Origin: DATBED01 sp036276195
GTDB taxonomy: Bacteria; Patescibacteriota; Saccharimonadia; Saccharimonadales; UBA4665
Length of the DNA stretch: 21,658 nt
Direction of reading: 5' to 3'
Assembly: GCA_036276195.1 (NCBI GenBank)
Contig: DATBED010000075.1
Coordinates: forward strand, 1-21,658
Shown here: positions 14,832 to 21,234 of the stretch, one piece after another
How the letters are laid out: the number at the start of each line of letters is the position of its first letter
Position numbering within the stretch: the first letter of the stretch is position 1
Notes under the pieces: generated by a model
What the model was told of the DNA's origin: nothing
Database searches by the model: none
Seen by the model: the letters and a program-made list of their open reading frames with translations, nothing else
Made by a program: the position numbers and the translations under genes

Positions 14832-16373
14832 ATGGATCATCTCGACCAATTACGCCACCAGCTCAAGCTTAGGCTCTTCGGTCTGCTCGTGGCCGCCAAC
14901 GTAGTTGTAGTAGCCGGCTTTTGGCTGCTGCAACATTATACGCAGTTAAGCAATGGCCTGATTCTACTAATAACAATAGCGCTTGGCCTGGCTCTGGCTT
15001 TTATATTGGCCGGCCCTTTTAGCGACTACACACTTCAACCACTGGCGGCGCTGCGTAAGATCATCTTACATATCAGCCCGGACGCCAGCCCGGGCCTGGC
15101 GGCGCCTGATCTTAACAAACTTGGCTTAGGCAAAGAAATGGTAACTTCCTTGAGCGCCCAAATCTATCAGTTGGCCAGTGCGGCTGAGCACACCCTGACA
15201 GCCAGTCGTCAACAGGTAAAGGACTTGCATAATAATTTCATCGCCCAAAATCTACCGCTGCCTCTGCTAGTAATTGATTCGGCCCAAAATATTCGCTATA
15301 CCAATGAAGCGGCCGCCCAGTATATCGGCCTCAAATCCGCCGATATGATAGGTAAGAACGTCTACATGGTGCTCGATATGTCTTTTCCTAGCGAGGACAC
15401 GTTTGATAACTGGCTTAAGGAAGTTAAGACCAAGAATGCCACTGCCGCTTACAGCTGGGAACGAGTGCGCTTGAATGTCCGTGACAGCCATCCTATCAGG
15501 TTATTCGACCTGGCGGCGTACTATAACCGCGGCAATGCCGAAGGCAATGAAACCATGCTGGTGCTATTCGACCACACCAAAATGTACAGCCAAGATGACC
15601 AGGCTGTCAGCTTTATGGCCCTCAGCGTGCACGAACTGCGCACGCCCCTAACACTGCTTCGTGGCTACATTGAAGTGTTTGAAGATGAACTGGAAGATAG
15701 TATAGACGGCGACCTGAAAAGCTTCATGATGAAAATGCATGCCCAGGCCGAACAGCTCATGGATTATGTTAACAATATTCTGAATGTCGCCCGCGTTGAT
15801 GACGACCAGCTAGAGCTCAAGCTCTTGCAGGAAGACTGGCCAACGGTGCTCAAGAGTTCCATCGAAATGATCTCATTGCGCGCCAAAGTTCGCGGTATCA
15901 AGCTTAGTTGTCAAATCACCAAAGACCTGCCACCGGTGGGCGTCGACCGGCTTAGCATCAGCGAAGTTATCAACAACCTGGTTGATAACGCCATAAAATA
16001 CAGCGCTAATAGCAAGGTTATTAACATATCCACTTATCTAAACAAAGAAGGCGCAATCGAAACTACTGTCCAAGATTTCGGTAAGGGCATGCCGACCAGC
16101 GTACTGCCCAACCTCTTCACCAAGTTTTACCGTGACCACCGCAACCGCGCCCAAATTGGCGGTACCGGTCTCGGACTCTACCTGAGTAAGGCCATAGTAA
16201 CTGCGCACGGCGGCACTATTTGGGTCCGCAGCAAGGAGGGGGAAGGCAGCACCTTTGGTTTCACCCTAATCCCTTACGCCCAATTAGCCGAATCACTCAA
16301 GCATGATAATAACCAAAGTATCACCCGCAGTGCTCACGGCTGGATTAAGAACCACTCGTTGTACCGGCGCTAA
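14832..16373 (+). CDS. Membrane-bound sensor histidine kinase with PAS domain
   Basis: A 513-aa kinase. Two membrane helices (about 14-33 and 41-60) are joined by a very short loop, so there is no sizeable extracytoplasmic sensor. A PAS-type domain follows (about 135-250; LPLLVIDSAQNIRYTNEAA). The HisKA domain carries the phosphoacceptor His267 in SVHELRTPL. The ATPase domain has an N-box NNLVDNAIKYS (381-391), G1 DFGKGM (415-420) and G2 GGTGLGLYLSKAI (443-455). All catalytic elements are intact. It starts 2 nt after the stop of the DUF3048 gene, suggesting coupled translation. A REC-only regulator follows 31 nt downstream. With no external domain, the input may come through the membrane, the PAS domain or the upstream DUF3048 protein. 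Confidence 0.95.
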   Translation: MDHLDQLRHQLKLRLFGLLVAANVVVVAGFWLLQHYTQLSNGLILLITIALGLALAFILAGPFSDYTLQPLAALRKIILHISPDASPGLAAPDLNKLGLGKEMVTSLSAQIYQLASAAEHTLTASRQQVKDLHNNFIAQNLPLPLLVIDSAQNIRYTNEAAAQYIGLKSADMIGKNVYMVLDMSFPSEDTFDNWLKEVKTKNATAAYSWERVRLNVRDSHPIRLFDLAAYYNRGNAEGNETMLVLFDHTKMYSQDDQAVSFMALSVHELRTPLTLLRGYIEVFEDELEDSIDGDLKSFMMKMHAQAEQLMDYVNNILNVARVDDDQLELKLLQEDWPTVLKSSIEMISLRAKVRGIKLSCQITKDLPPVGVDRLSISEVINNLVDNAIKYSANSKVINISTYLNKEGAIETTVQDFGKGMPTSVLPNLFTKFYRDHRNRAQIGGTGLGLYLSKAIVTAHGGTIWVRSKEGEGSTFGFTLIPYAQLAESLKHDNNQSITRSAHGWIKNHSLYRR

Positions 16374-16404
16374 AACCCATTAAAGCATGCTAAAGTAGGG
16401 AAGA

Positions 16405-16815
16405 ATGGATAATCAGCCTCAACCGCCAGCCAGTTCTCCAGCACCCGGCCGCCGCGTGCTCTGCATAGAAGACGAGCGCTTTATTACCGAACTCTATCTG
16501 CGCGCCCTGACCAAGGTCGGCTACAAGGTCGACGCCGCCGCCGACGGCCAAGAAGCGCTGACCATGGCTGAAACTAATCAGTACGACATAATCTTGCTCG
16601 ATTTAATGATTCCGACCATTACCGGCATCGAGATTTTGCGTCAGCTGCGCGACCCCAGACGCGTGCCGCCAATCACTGCCAAAATCATTATCACCACCAA
16701 TCTGGAGCAGCGCGACGACGTCCGTGCCGACATTGAGCGCCAAGCCGACGGCTATCTGGTAAAAGCCGAGCTGACCCCGCACGAACTGGTCAACTTCCTC
16801 AACACCATCAAATAG
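16405..16815 (+). CDS. REC-only response regulator
   Basis: A 136-aa protein made of a proline-rich 15-residue leader and a single receiver domain. Acidic pocket Glu22/Asp23 (CIEDERF), phosphoacceptor Asp66 (IILLDLMIP), Thr97/98 (IIITTN) and Lys120 (YLVKAELTP) are all present. There is no DNA-binding output domain, so it must act by protein interaction or phosphotransfer. It is the natural partner of the adjacent kinase. The ATG is preceded by AGGGAAGA, which may serve as a Shine-Dalgarno sequence; TAAAGT 8 nt upstream of the ATG is a weak -10 candidate. Confidence 0.93.
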   Translation: MDNQPQPPASSPAPGRRVLCIEDERFITELYLRALTKVGYKVDAAADGQEALTMAETNQYDIILLDLMIPTITGIEILRQLRDPRRVPPITAKIIITTNLEQRDDVRADIERQADGYLVKAELTPHELVNFLNTIK

Positions 16816-16833
16816 CCTAGGTTGACATGGGTG

Positions 16834-16839
16834 TATAAT
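16834..16839 (+). promoter_or_regulatory. -10 element of the structured RNA
   Basis: A consensus TATAAT follows the response regulator stop by 18 nt. The nearest TTGACA (16822-16827) is only 6 nt upstream and cannot be its -35; at normal spacing the -35 is poor. Confidence 0.5.
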
Positions 16840-16845
16840 AAACAT

Positions 16846-17032
16846 TAGCCACGTGGGGACTTTGCTAGGCGATTTACCCCTCGAGCTTATTCATAAGCCT
16901 GCATACTGCGGTCCCTGCAAGCTTTCGTACAAACGGTTTCCTAGTAATAAGATGGCCTGAACGGTAGCTCATCTTAGCGAAGAAGCTCCAACTAAAATCC
17001 GTTGACTGACCTCTGTCGGTTACTCTTTTTAT
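16846..17032 (+). ncRNA. Predicted structured RNA of about 185 nt upstream of the mutasome operon, family not identified
   Basis: This gene-free stretch has a -10 box at its left end and an intrinsic terminator at its right end. Pairings seen by eye: the palindrome CCACGTGG (16849-16856); GGGAC (16856-16860) with GTCCC (16911-16915); GCTTAT/ATAAGC hairpin (16885-16898); TAAGATG (16948-16954) with CATCTTA (16970-16976); CTAGG (16865-16869) with CCTAG (16940-16944). The last would cross the GGGAC/GTCCC helix and make a pseudoknot. It could be a free-standing RNA or a leader controlling the genes that begin at 17056. It does not match tmRNA, RNase P or SRP RNA landmarks that I know; other Rfam families (for example raiA or 6S) are untested. 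Exact ends are inferred. Confidence 0.6.
17003..17030 (+). terminator. Intrinsic terminator ending the structured RNA
   Basis: TGACTGAC (17003-17010), loop CTCT and GTCGGTTA (17015-17022) form an 8-bp stem with two G-U pairs, followed by CTCTTTTT. It ends about 14 nt before the Shine-Dalgarno sequence of the next gene, so that gene depends on read-through or on a promoter I could not find. Confidence 0.65.
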
Positions 17033-17055
17033 TACTAACTTTTAGGAGACATGCT

Positions 17056-17172
17056 ATGGATGGAATTCAAATAACTTCGGTTTACTTTAGGAAGAATAGC
17101 GACCAGATTCGCTTTGAGAGCTTCCCGCGACGGCTGGTTTACAAGGGCCGCGCATACATTTTGGCAGACTAA
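17056..17172 (+). CDS. Small protein (38 aa) heading the UmuD/UmuC-like operon
   Basis: An ATG at 17056 follows a strong AGGAG (17044-17048) with 7-nt spacing and opens a 38-codon frame ending TAA at 17172. The product begins MDGIQITSVYFRK and contains FPRRLVYKGRAYIL, a compact beta-rich pattern (basic-aromatic, then KGR.Y). It faintly resembles short DUF6504-type proteins found with ImuB-like polymerases in actinobacteria, but I do not assign it. The UmuD-like gene starts 22 nt downstream with its own Shine-Dalgarno sequence, so they are likely co-transcribed. The good ribosome site, clean frame and conserved-looking sequence support a real gene; its function is unknown, perhaps a partner of the polymerase as YolD is in Bacillus (inference). 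Confidence 0.65.
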   Translation: MDGIQITSVYFRKNSDQIRFESFPRRLVYKGRAYILAD

Positions 17173-17194
17173 TGAAAAACAGAGAGGCAAACTT

Positions 17195-17554
17195 ATGGAA
17201 GACGATTTACAAGCTGTGGCCGGCAGCGACGGCGTATCCGTACACACCGGCTTTCCCAACCCGGCGCTCGAGCACCGAGGGCAACCGGCGCGGCTAAGCT
17301 TGGACCTTAATCAGCTACTGGTGCGTCAGCCATCGAGCACTTATTTGTTTAGGGTGGCCGGGCACCACTGGAGCGACCAGGGTATTTACGACGGCGACAT
17401 TGCCGTGATCGACAAGGCTCTGCAGGCAGGCCCTAACTACCTGCTGCTAACTTGGCGCACAGATGGTTTTAGGCTAGCTCGCCAGCACCGGCTGGGGCCC
17501 GAAGACAAGCCGTGGGGCGTGGTGACGGCCATAATTCACAAGTACCACGCATGA
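17195..17554 (+). CDS. UmuD-like protein lacking the catalytic Ser/Lys dyad
   Basis: A 119-aa protein aligned by eye with UmuD: TGFPNPALEHR matches the region after the UmuD cleavage site, LDLNQLLVRQPSSTYLFRV matches LNQLLIQHPSATYFVKA, and GIYDGDIAVIDKAL matches GISDGDLLIVDSAI. The catalytic Ser60 in GDSM is replaced here by His58 (AGHHWSD). The Lys97 position reads Ala95 (GFRLARQ), and the Cys-Gly cleavage site reads Thr18-Gly19. It therefore cannot self-cleave by the usual mechanism and is probably a constitutive accessory subunit of the polymerase. The start is the ATG at 17195, with AGAGAGG 7 nt upstream; a longer frame from a TTG at 17114 overlaps the small gene and lacks support. The UmuC-like gene follows 4 nt after the stop. 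Confidence 0.85.
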   Translation: MEDDLQAVAGSDGVSVHTGFPNPALEHRGQPARLSLDLNQLLVRQPSSTYLFRVAGHHWSDQGIYDGDIAVIDKALQAGPNYLLLTWRTDGFRLARQHRLGPEDKPWGVVTAIIHKYHA

Positions 17555-17558
17555 TTCC

Positions 17559-18845
17559 ATGAATGCGGTTTTTGCCCTAATTGACTGTAATAACTTCTTC
17601 GTTAGCTGCGAACGGCTGTTCCGGCCCGATTTGGAAGGCCGCCCAGTGGTGGTTTTAAGCAGCAACGACGGTTGCGCCATTTCGCGCTCGGCCGAGGCCA
17701 AAGACCTAGGCATTCCCATGGGAGCGCCGGCCTTTAAGTACCGGCAACTATTCAAAGATCAAAACGTAGTGCAGTTTAGCGCCAATTTCGAGCTGTACGG
17801 CGACATTAGCGAGCGCCTAACTCGGCTGCTAACTAGTGTCACGCCGCGCACCGAGGTCTACTCGGTCGACGAGTCTTTCCTAGATCTTAGCCGTCTCGAA
17901 ATTAGCGACTATACCACTTGGGGCAGTCAACTGCGCGACCGAATATTAACAGAGGTGGGTATTCCGGTTTCGATAGGCATTGCTGCCACCAAAACGCTGG
18001 CCAAGCTAGCCAATCACCGTGCCAAAAAAATGCCCGAGCTCGATGGCATTTTAGACCTCATCAGTTTATTGGCGCCCGAAAGGGAAAAGTACTTGCTGCG
18101 CACGCCCATTGATGAAATTTGGGGAATTGGCTGGCGGCTGACCCCTAAATTAAGGGCCGAGAGCATCTTCACGGCGCTAGATGTGGCGAATTTGCGGCCA
18201 CGCTACGCGGCGCAACTGATGGGCGTACACGGCCGCCAACTGGTGGCCGAACTTAACGGACTGGCTTGCCACCCGCTCGAGCTATTCGGCAAGGTGCGCC
18301 AAACTGTTATGAACGGCCGCATGTTCGGCGAAGACACCGATCAATTCATAGTAATAGAGTCGGCTATTGCCAGCCTAACGGCCCGAGCGGCCTATTCCTT
18401 GCGCCGCGACAGCTTGCTGGCCGGCGGGGCGGCCATCTCTTTAAGCACCAGTCGCCATAAGCCAGGCTACCAACGCCAAAACCGGTCACTCAAGCTGCTC
18501 ACGCCCACTGCCGATACCGGTTGCTTAACCGCCAAACTGGTCGAATTAGCTGAAGGAACTTTCAATTCCCAAGCTGCCTATCACCGGGCCAATGTTTACT
18601 TATACGATCTGGTCGACCAAAACTCGCTGCAGCCCGACTTATTCGGTGAGGTTAACGTAGAGACAGTTCAACGCGACCAAGCCCGCCTGGCCGCCGTCGA
18701 CACCGTTAATCATCGCTACGGCAAGCGCACGCTCTACTTCGCTGCCGAAGACCTGTCTAACCGCTGGGAGCCCAAACACCGCCGGCGCAGCCCGCGCTAC
18801 ACCACCAGCTGGGAGGAGCTGCCCACCGCCCGACCAAGTCTATGA
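17559..18845 (+). CDS. UmuC-type Y-family translesion DNA polymerase
   Basis: A 428-aa protein of UmuC length. The catalytic carboxylates are in place: Asp9 in FALIDCNNFF, and Asp104 and Glu105 in VYSVDESFLDL. The steric-gate position appears to be Phe14. SSNDGCAISRSAEAKDLGI and SIGIAATKTLAKLANHRAK are typical UmuC fingers and palm segments. A helix-hairpin-helix-like stretch (IDEIWGIGWRL) precedes the little finger. QPDLF at 358-362 fits a beta-clamp binding motif, and a basic C-terminal tail (PKHRRRSPRY) follows. It should synthesise across DNA lesions, normally with UmuD'. Its stop codon directly abuts that of the convergent membrane-protein gene. No LexA-type box was recognised. Confidence 0.95.
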   Translation: MNAVFALIDCNNFFVSCERLFRPDLEGRPVVVLSSNDGCAISRSAEAKDLGIPMGAPAFKYRQLFKDQNVVQFSANFELYGDISERLTRLLTSVTPRTEVYSVDESFLDLSRLEISDYTTWGSQLRDRILTEVGIPVSIGIAATKTLAKLANHRAKKMPELDGILDLISLLAPEREKYLLRTPIDEIWGIGWRLTPKLRAESIFTALDVANLRPRYAAQLMGVHGRQLVAELNGLACHPLELFGKVRQTVMNGRMFGEDTDQFIVIESAIASLTARAAYSLRRDSLLAGGAAISLSTSRHKPGYQRQNRSLKLLTPTADTGCLTAKLVELAEGTFNSQAAYHRANVYLYDLVDQNSLQPDLFGEVNVETVQRDQARLAAVDTVNHRYGKRTLYFAAEDLSNRWEPKHRRRSPRYTTSWEELPTARPSL

Positions 18846-19505
18846 CTAGTTGAGTATACCTACGGCGCGGGCGGCCACCAACGCCACCGTAATCAGCGAA
18901 ATCGTCGCTTGGGTCAGCATTAACATCTTCGACCGGCGGCTAAGCGGCTTGGTGTCGGCCGGTCCGAAGGTCATGGCATTAGTCGAAGATAAGTACAAAT
19001 AGTCGACAAAGGTCGGCTTCCAGTCAGGGTGGCGATAGTCCTCGTGCTGGTGCTGGGGGAACAAAAAGTCCTGCTCATATTTAGCGATCCGCTGACGCTC
19101 GCCAGGGCCGCCCCCATCCATTTCCCAATACCAAAGGGCAAAAATAATAACATTGGTCAGGAAGATATTAATAGATGTCAAAATCAGCGAACGCCCGTCG
19201 TGCGCGCCACGTTGCAGCAATAAGCGCACCACTTCAATTAAGGCGTAGGCGTTAGCCACGCTGGCCACCAAAATTAGCAGGAACACGTTCAGCCGCCGAG
19301 CCAGCGACTTGAAAATGCGCTCCTTGGGCGTGGTAAAAGAGAGCAGAATAAGTAGTAAAGCCTCGGCCACCGGAATTGTATAACGCGCGCCAAAGGCGAA
19401 CTTATCAGGCAAGGCCAGCTGCAGACCAATCGCCACCAACATGGTCAGCTGCAAGTGCCAAACCGGATCAACCAGGCGGTGTTTGTTTTTCAGCAAATGC
19501 GCCAT
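18846..19505 (-). CDS. Integral membrane protein with ion-channel/DUF1345-like C-terminus
   Basis: A 219-aa protein with hydrophobic segments at about 18-32, 42-58, 72-95, 108-127 and 193-215. The motif ALWYWEMDGGGPGER (124-138) lies before a hydrophilic loop. Then VDYLYLSSTNAMTFGPADTK (167-186) occupies the place of a re-entrant pore loop; TFGPAD can be lined up with the TVGYGD filter of potassium channels, and the layout also matches DUF1345 proteins. The glycine pattern of a true K+ filter is not kept, so channel activity is uncertain. It lies 6 nt downstream of the GAP-like gene and is probably co-transcribed with it. Confidence 0.7.
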   Translation of the reverse strand: MAHLLKNKHRLVDPVWHLQLTMLVAIGLQLALPDKFAFGARYTIPVAEALLLILLSFTTPKERIFKSLARRLNVFLLILVASVANAYALIEVVRLLLQRGAHDGRSLILTSINIFLTNVIIFALWYWEMDGGGPGERQRIAKYEQDFLFPQHQHEDYRHPDWKPTFVDYLYLSSTNAMTFGPADTKPLSRRSKMLMLTQATISLITVALVAARAVGILN

Positions 19506-19511
19506 ATCCAG

Positions 19512-20180
19512 CTAATTATACAATGCTAAAACCAAAAGCAGGCAGCCTAGTCCAAAGCTAATTATTATTAAAGCCTGGTGAGCATATTTTTCCAGCAGTC
19601 TATGAACTAACTCCAGCGTTTGCGTCTTTTGCTTCGCAGGCGTCAAGCAAAAGGCGGCTATAACTGCCGCCTGCAATATTAGAGCGGCGATCGCATAGGT
19701 CACAACCGCCAAAATAAGCGCGACATTAGACAGGCTGTATTGACCGATTCTAACCATAGCCACCACAAAAACAACGTCCACAACAGATTGCACCGCCACC
19801 AGCAAAGCACCCGCCACAAACAACCTAGCGCTACCGAAATCCAGGGCTCTCCGCATCTTACCGCCAGGTTCCACGCCCAAACTACCTCGCCGAAGCTGAA
19901 TATACAAGGTTGCCGCGATAATCAGCAGTATGGATCCGCCTATAACTTCAACCGTCGGCACAAACCAACTATTATGCCGTTCAAAATGAAGCACGACTTT
20001 GCCCAGCCCCTTGGCAAACAGCAACCCCATGACCATCAGCGACACGAAACTACCGCCCAGGAATAAAAAGGACCTCCCATAAGGCCGCTGCTGCACCAAG
20101 AGCAGGGGCATGATTCCAATACCAACAGGATCAATAGCCGCAAGCCCTAACAGAGCCAGCGCAACATATAAGCCAAACAC
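19512..20180 (-). CDS. GAP/LysE-like multi-pass membrane protein
   Basis: A 222-aa, very hydrophobic protein with about six predicted membrane segments. The first helix carries ALALLGLAAIDPVGIGIMPL, a pattern of the GAP (Sap, sulfolipid-addressing) and LysE/CcdA-like transporter families, in which a D/N-P-x-G turn sits near the N-terminus. A charged cytoplasmic loop (LRRGSLGVEPGGKMRRA) splits the two halves. A role in small-molecule export or transport is inferred from the family. The start is GTG at 20180, with a weak GGTGAG just upstream. It precedes the DUF1345-like gene by 6 nt. TCACCA and TGGTGA repeats with a TATATA between them lie in its upstream region. Confidence 0.7.
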   Translation of the reverse strand: MFGLYVALALLGLAAIDPVGIGIMPLLLVQQRPYGRSFLFLGGSFVSLMVMGLLFAKGLGKVVLHFERHNSWFVPTVEVIGGSILLIIAATLYIQLRRGSLGVEPGGKMRRALDFGSARLFVAGALLVAVQSVVDVVFVVAMVRIGQYSLSNVALILAVVTYAIAALILQAAVIAAFCLTPAKQKTQTLELVHRLLEKYAHQALIIISFGLGCLLLVLALYN

Positions 20181-20295
20181 CTCACCAGTATGCGTCTAAA
20201 CCTTCACCAAAGCCAGATATATAATGGTGACCCTAGACCACTCGGTTTATAAGACTTTAGTCGGTGAAATTATTAGATGGACTGATACATTAAAC

Positions 20296-20325
20296 TTGGT
20301 ATATAAAAGTTGCAATAAGTATACA
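20296..20325 (+). promoter_or_regulatory. Candidate promoter of the second toxin-antitoxin operon
   Basis: TTGGTA (20296-20301), an 18-nt spacer and TATACA (20320-20325) lie upstream of the antitoxin ATG; an overlapping TACAAT at 20322-20327 is an alternative -10. Confidence 0.35.
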
Positions 20326-20355
20326 ATCTTAGTAAACTAGTGCTAGGAGAAAAAT

Positions 20356-20631
20356 ATGTCAGTAACCCAAGGTATTAAGTTAGATGACGATACTAATAAA
20401 CGCCTAAAGTCTCTTTCTGGTCAGCGTAATAGGTCGGCTCATTGGTTAATGCGTGATGCTATACAACGCTATTTAACCGAAGAGGAGCGATACGAACGTG
20501 AAAAGGCAGAAGATATAGCAGAATATGAAGATTATCTACAGACAGGGCGAGGTATTAGCCAAAAAGAGATGGGCGCATGGCTCGATAGGCTGGTACAAGA
20601 TAAAAATGCGCCATGGCCAAAGCAAAAGTAA
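20356..20631 (+). CDS. CopG/ParD-type ribbon-helix-helix antitoxin
   Basis: A 91-aa protein. The N-terminal 45 residues fit a ribbon-helix-helix: QGIKLDDDTNKRLKSLS forms the strand and first helix, and RSAHWLMRDAIQRYLTEEE the second helix, with the SAHWLMR.AI pattern common in antitoxins paired with ParE. The C-terminal half is acidic and helical and should bind the toxin. A strong AGGAG lies 6 nt before the ATG. It overlaps the toxin gene by 19 nt, implying coupled translation, and most likely represses its own operon. The surrounding sequence is more AT-rich than the rest of the window. Confidence 0.85.
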   Translation: MSVTQGIKLDDDTNKRLKSLSGQRNRSAHWLMRDAIQRYLTEEERYEREKAEDIAEYEDYLQTGRGISQKEMGAWLDRLVQDKNAPWPKQK

Positions 20632-20909
20632 TTTGGCGTGAGCGAGCCGCCACGGATATAACACGTCTGCGCAGCTTTCTATCTGATAAGGACTTAGAAG
20701 CAGCACGGCGAGCACTACAGGTCATTTATGGAGGTGGTGAGTTACTAGCCGTGCATCCCAAGTTAGGTCGTCCTATCCCAGATGGGTTACATAGAAGGGA
20801 GCTTTTCTTGTCTTTTGGTTCTGGTTTTTATGTACTGCGATACTTTGTCGAAAATAACACGGTTATCATTGTGCGAGTTTGGCATAGTAAAGAGAATCGA
20901 ATTATCTAA
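20613..20909 (+). CDS. ParE/RelE-superfamily toxin
   Basis: A 98-aa protein starting within the antitoxin gene in another frame. It has the ParE-type order: VIWRERAATDITRLRSFLS helix, AARRALQVI, then HPKLGRPIPDGLHRRELFL and the terminal strands YVLRYFVENNTVIIVRVWHSKE. The P.LGRP and R.L/R.W.S patterns are typical of ParE-type toxins, which act on DNA gyrase, although some members have other targets. Partnership with an RHH antitoxin supports ParE. The terminal helix-strand residues all appear present. Confidence 0.85.
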   Translation: MAKAKVIWRERAATDITRLRSFLSDKDLEAARRALQVIYGGGELLAVHPKLGRPIPDGLHRRELFLSFGSGFYVLRYFVENNTVIIVRVWHSKENRII

Positions 20910-21234
20910 CAGATGCGATCTGACTACAAACTATTATGACCAGGACTTTATAATCAAATCTTATCTGTAAACTTCCTATGGTGACCCGTATCCAGAAAAG
21001 TTTACACCAACTCAAGGATGAAACTGTGAGATGGCGAGGCATAGTTGCGCAAGATTACTACAATAATAAGGTGGCAAGTGAGCAGTGATATCCCATCATG
21101 TATGCACACCAGCTCACATATGAATGCCAGGGCTACTATACCTTCTCTAAGTACGTCGGGGTCGCTAGATGAGTGCTAGGGTTCCAAACACAAAGGGTAT
21201 AATAACAATCGAGCATAGGATTCTTGACTTACGC
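20910..21234. other. Gap of about 325 nt without a confident gene
   Basis: It holds a small CAGAT/ATCTG hairpin right after the toxin stop (20910-20922), a TATAAT at 20949-20954, and an 8-bp inverted repeat GTAAACTT/AAGTTTAC (20967-20974 and 20998-21005). It also holds a 36-codon frame (ATG 20978 to TGA 21088) without a Shine-Dalgarno sequence, which I regard as weak. The right end carries the -10 for the next gene. No T-run terminator was found. Confidence 0.4.
21198..21203 (+). promoter_or_regulatory. -10 element of the proteasome-like gene
   Basis: TATAAT lies 31 nt before the ATG at 21235. The -35 is poor and no Shine-Dalgarno sequence is near the ATG. Confidence 0.35.

Noticed and set aside
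16822..16827. TTGACA as the -35 of the structured RNA promoter
   Set aside because: It is only 6 nt from TATAAT, and no other -10 lies at 16-18 nt.
17114..17194. Longer UmuD-like product from a TTG at 17114
   Set aside because: It would overlap the small gene and has no ribosome site; the ATG at 17195 has AGAGAGG at good spacing and matches the UmuD N-terminus.
20978..21088. A 36-codon frame after the second toxin gene
   Set aside because: No Shine-Dalgarno site and no recognisable pattern; kept only as a note in the gap entry.
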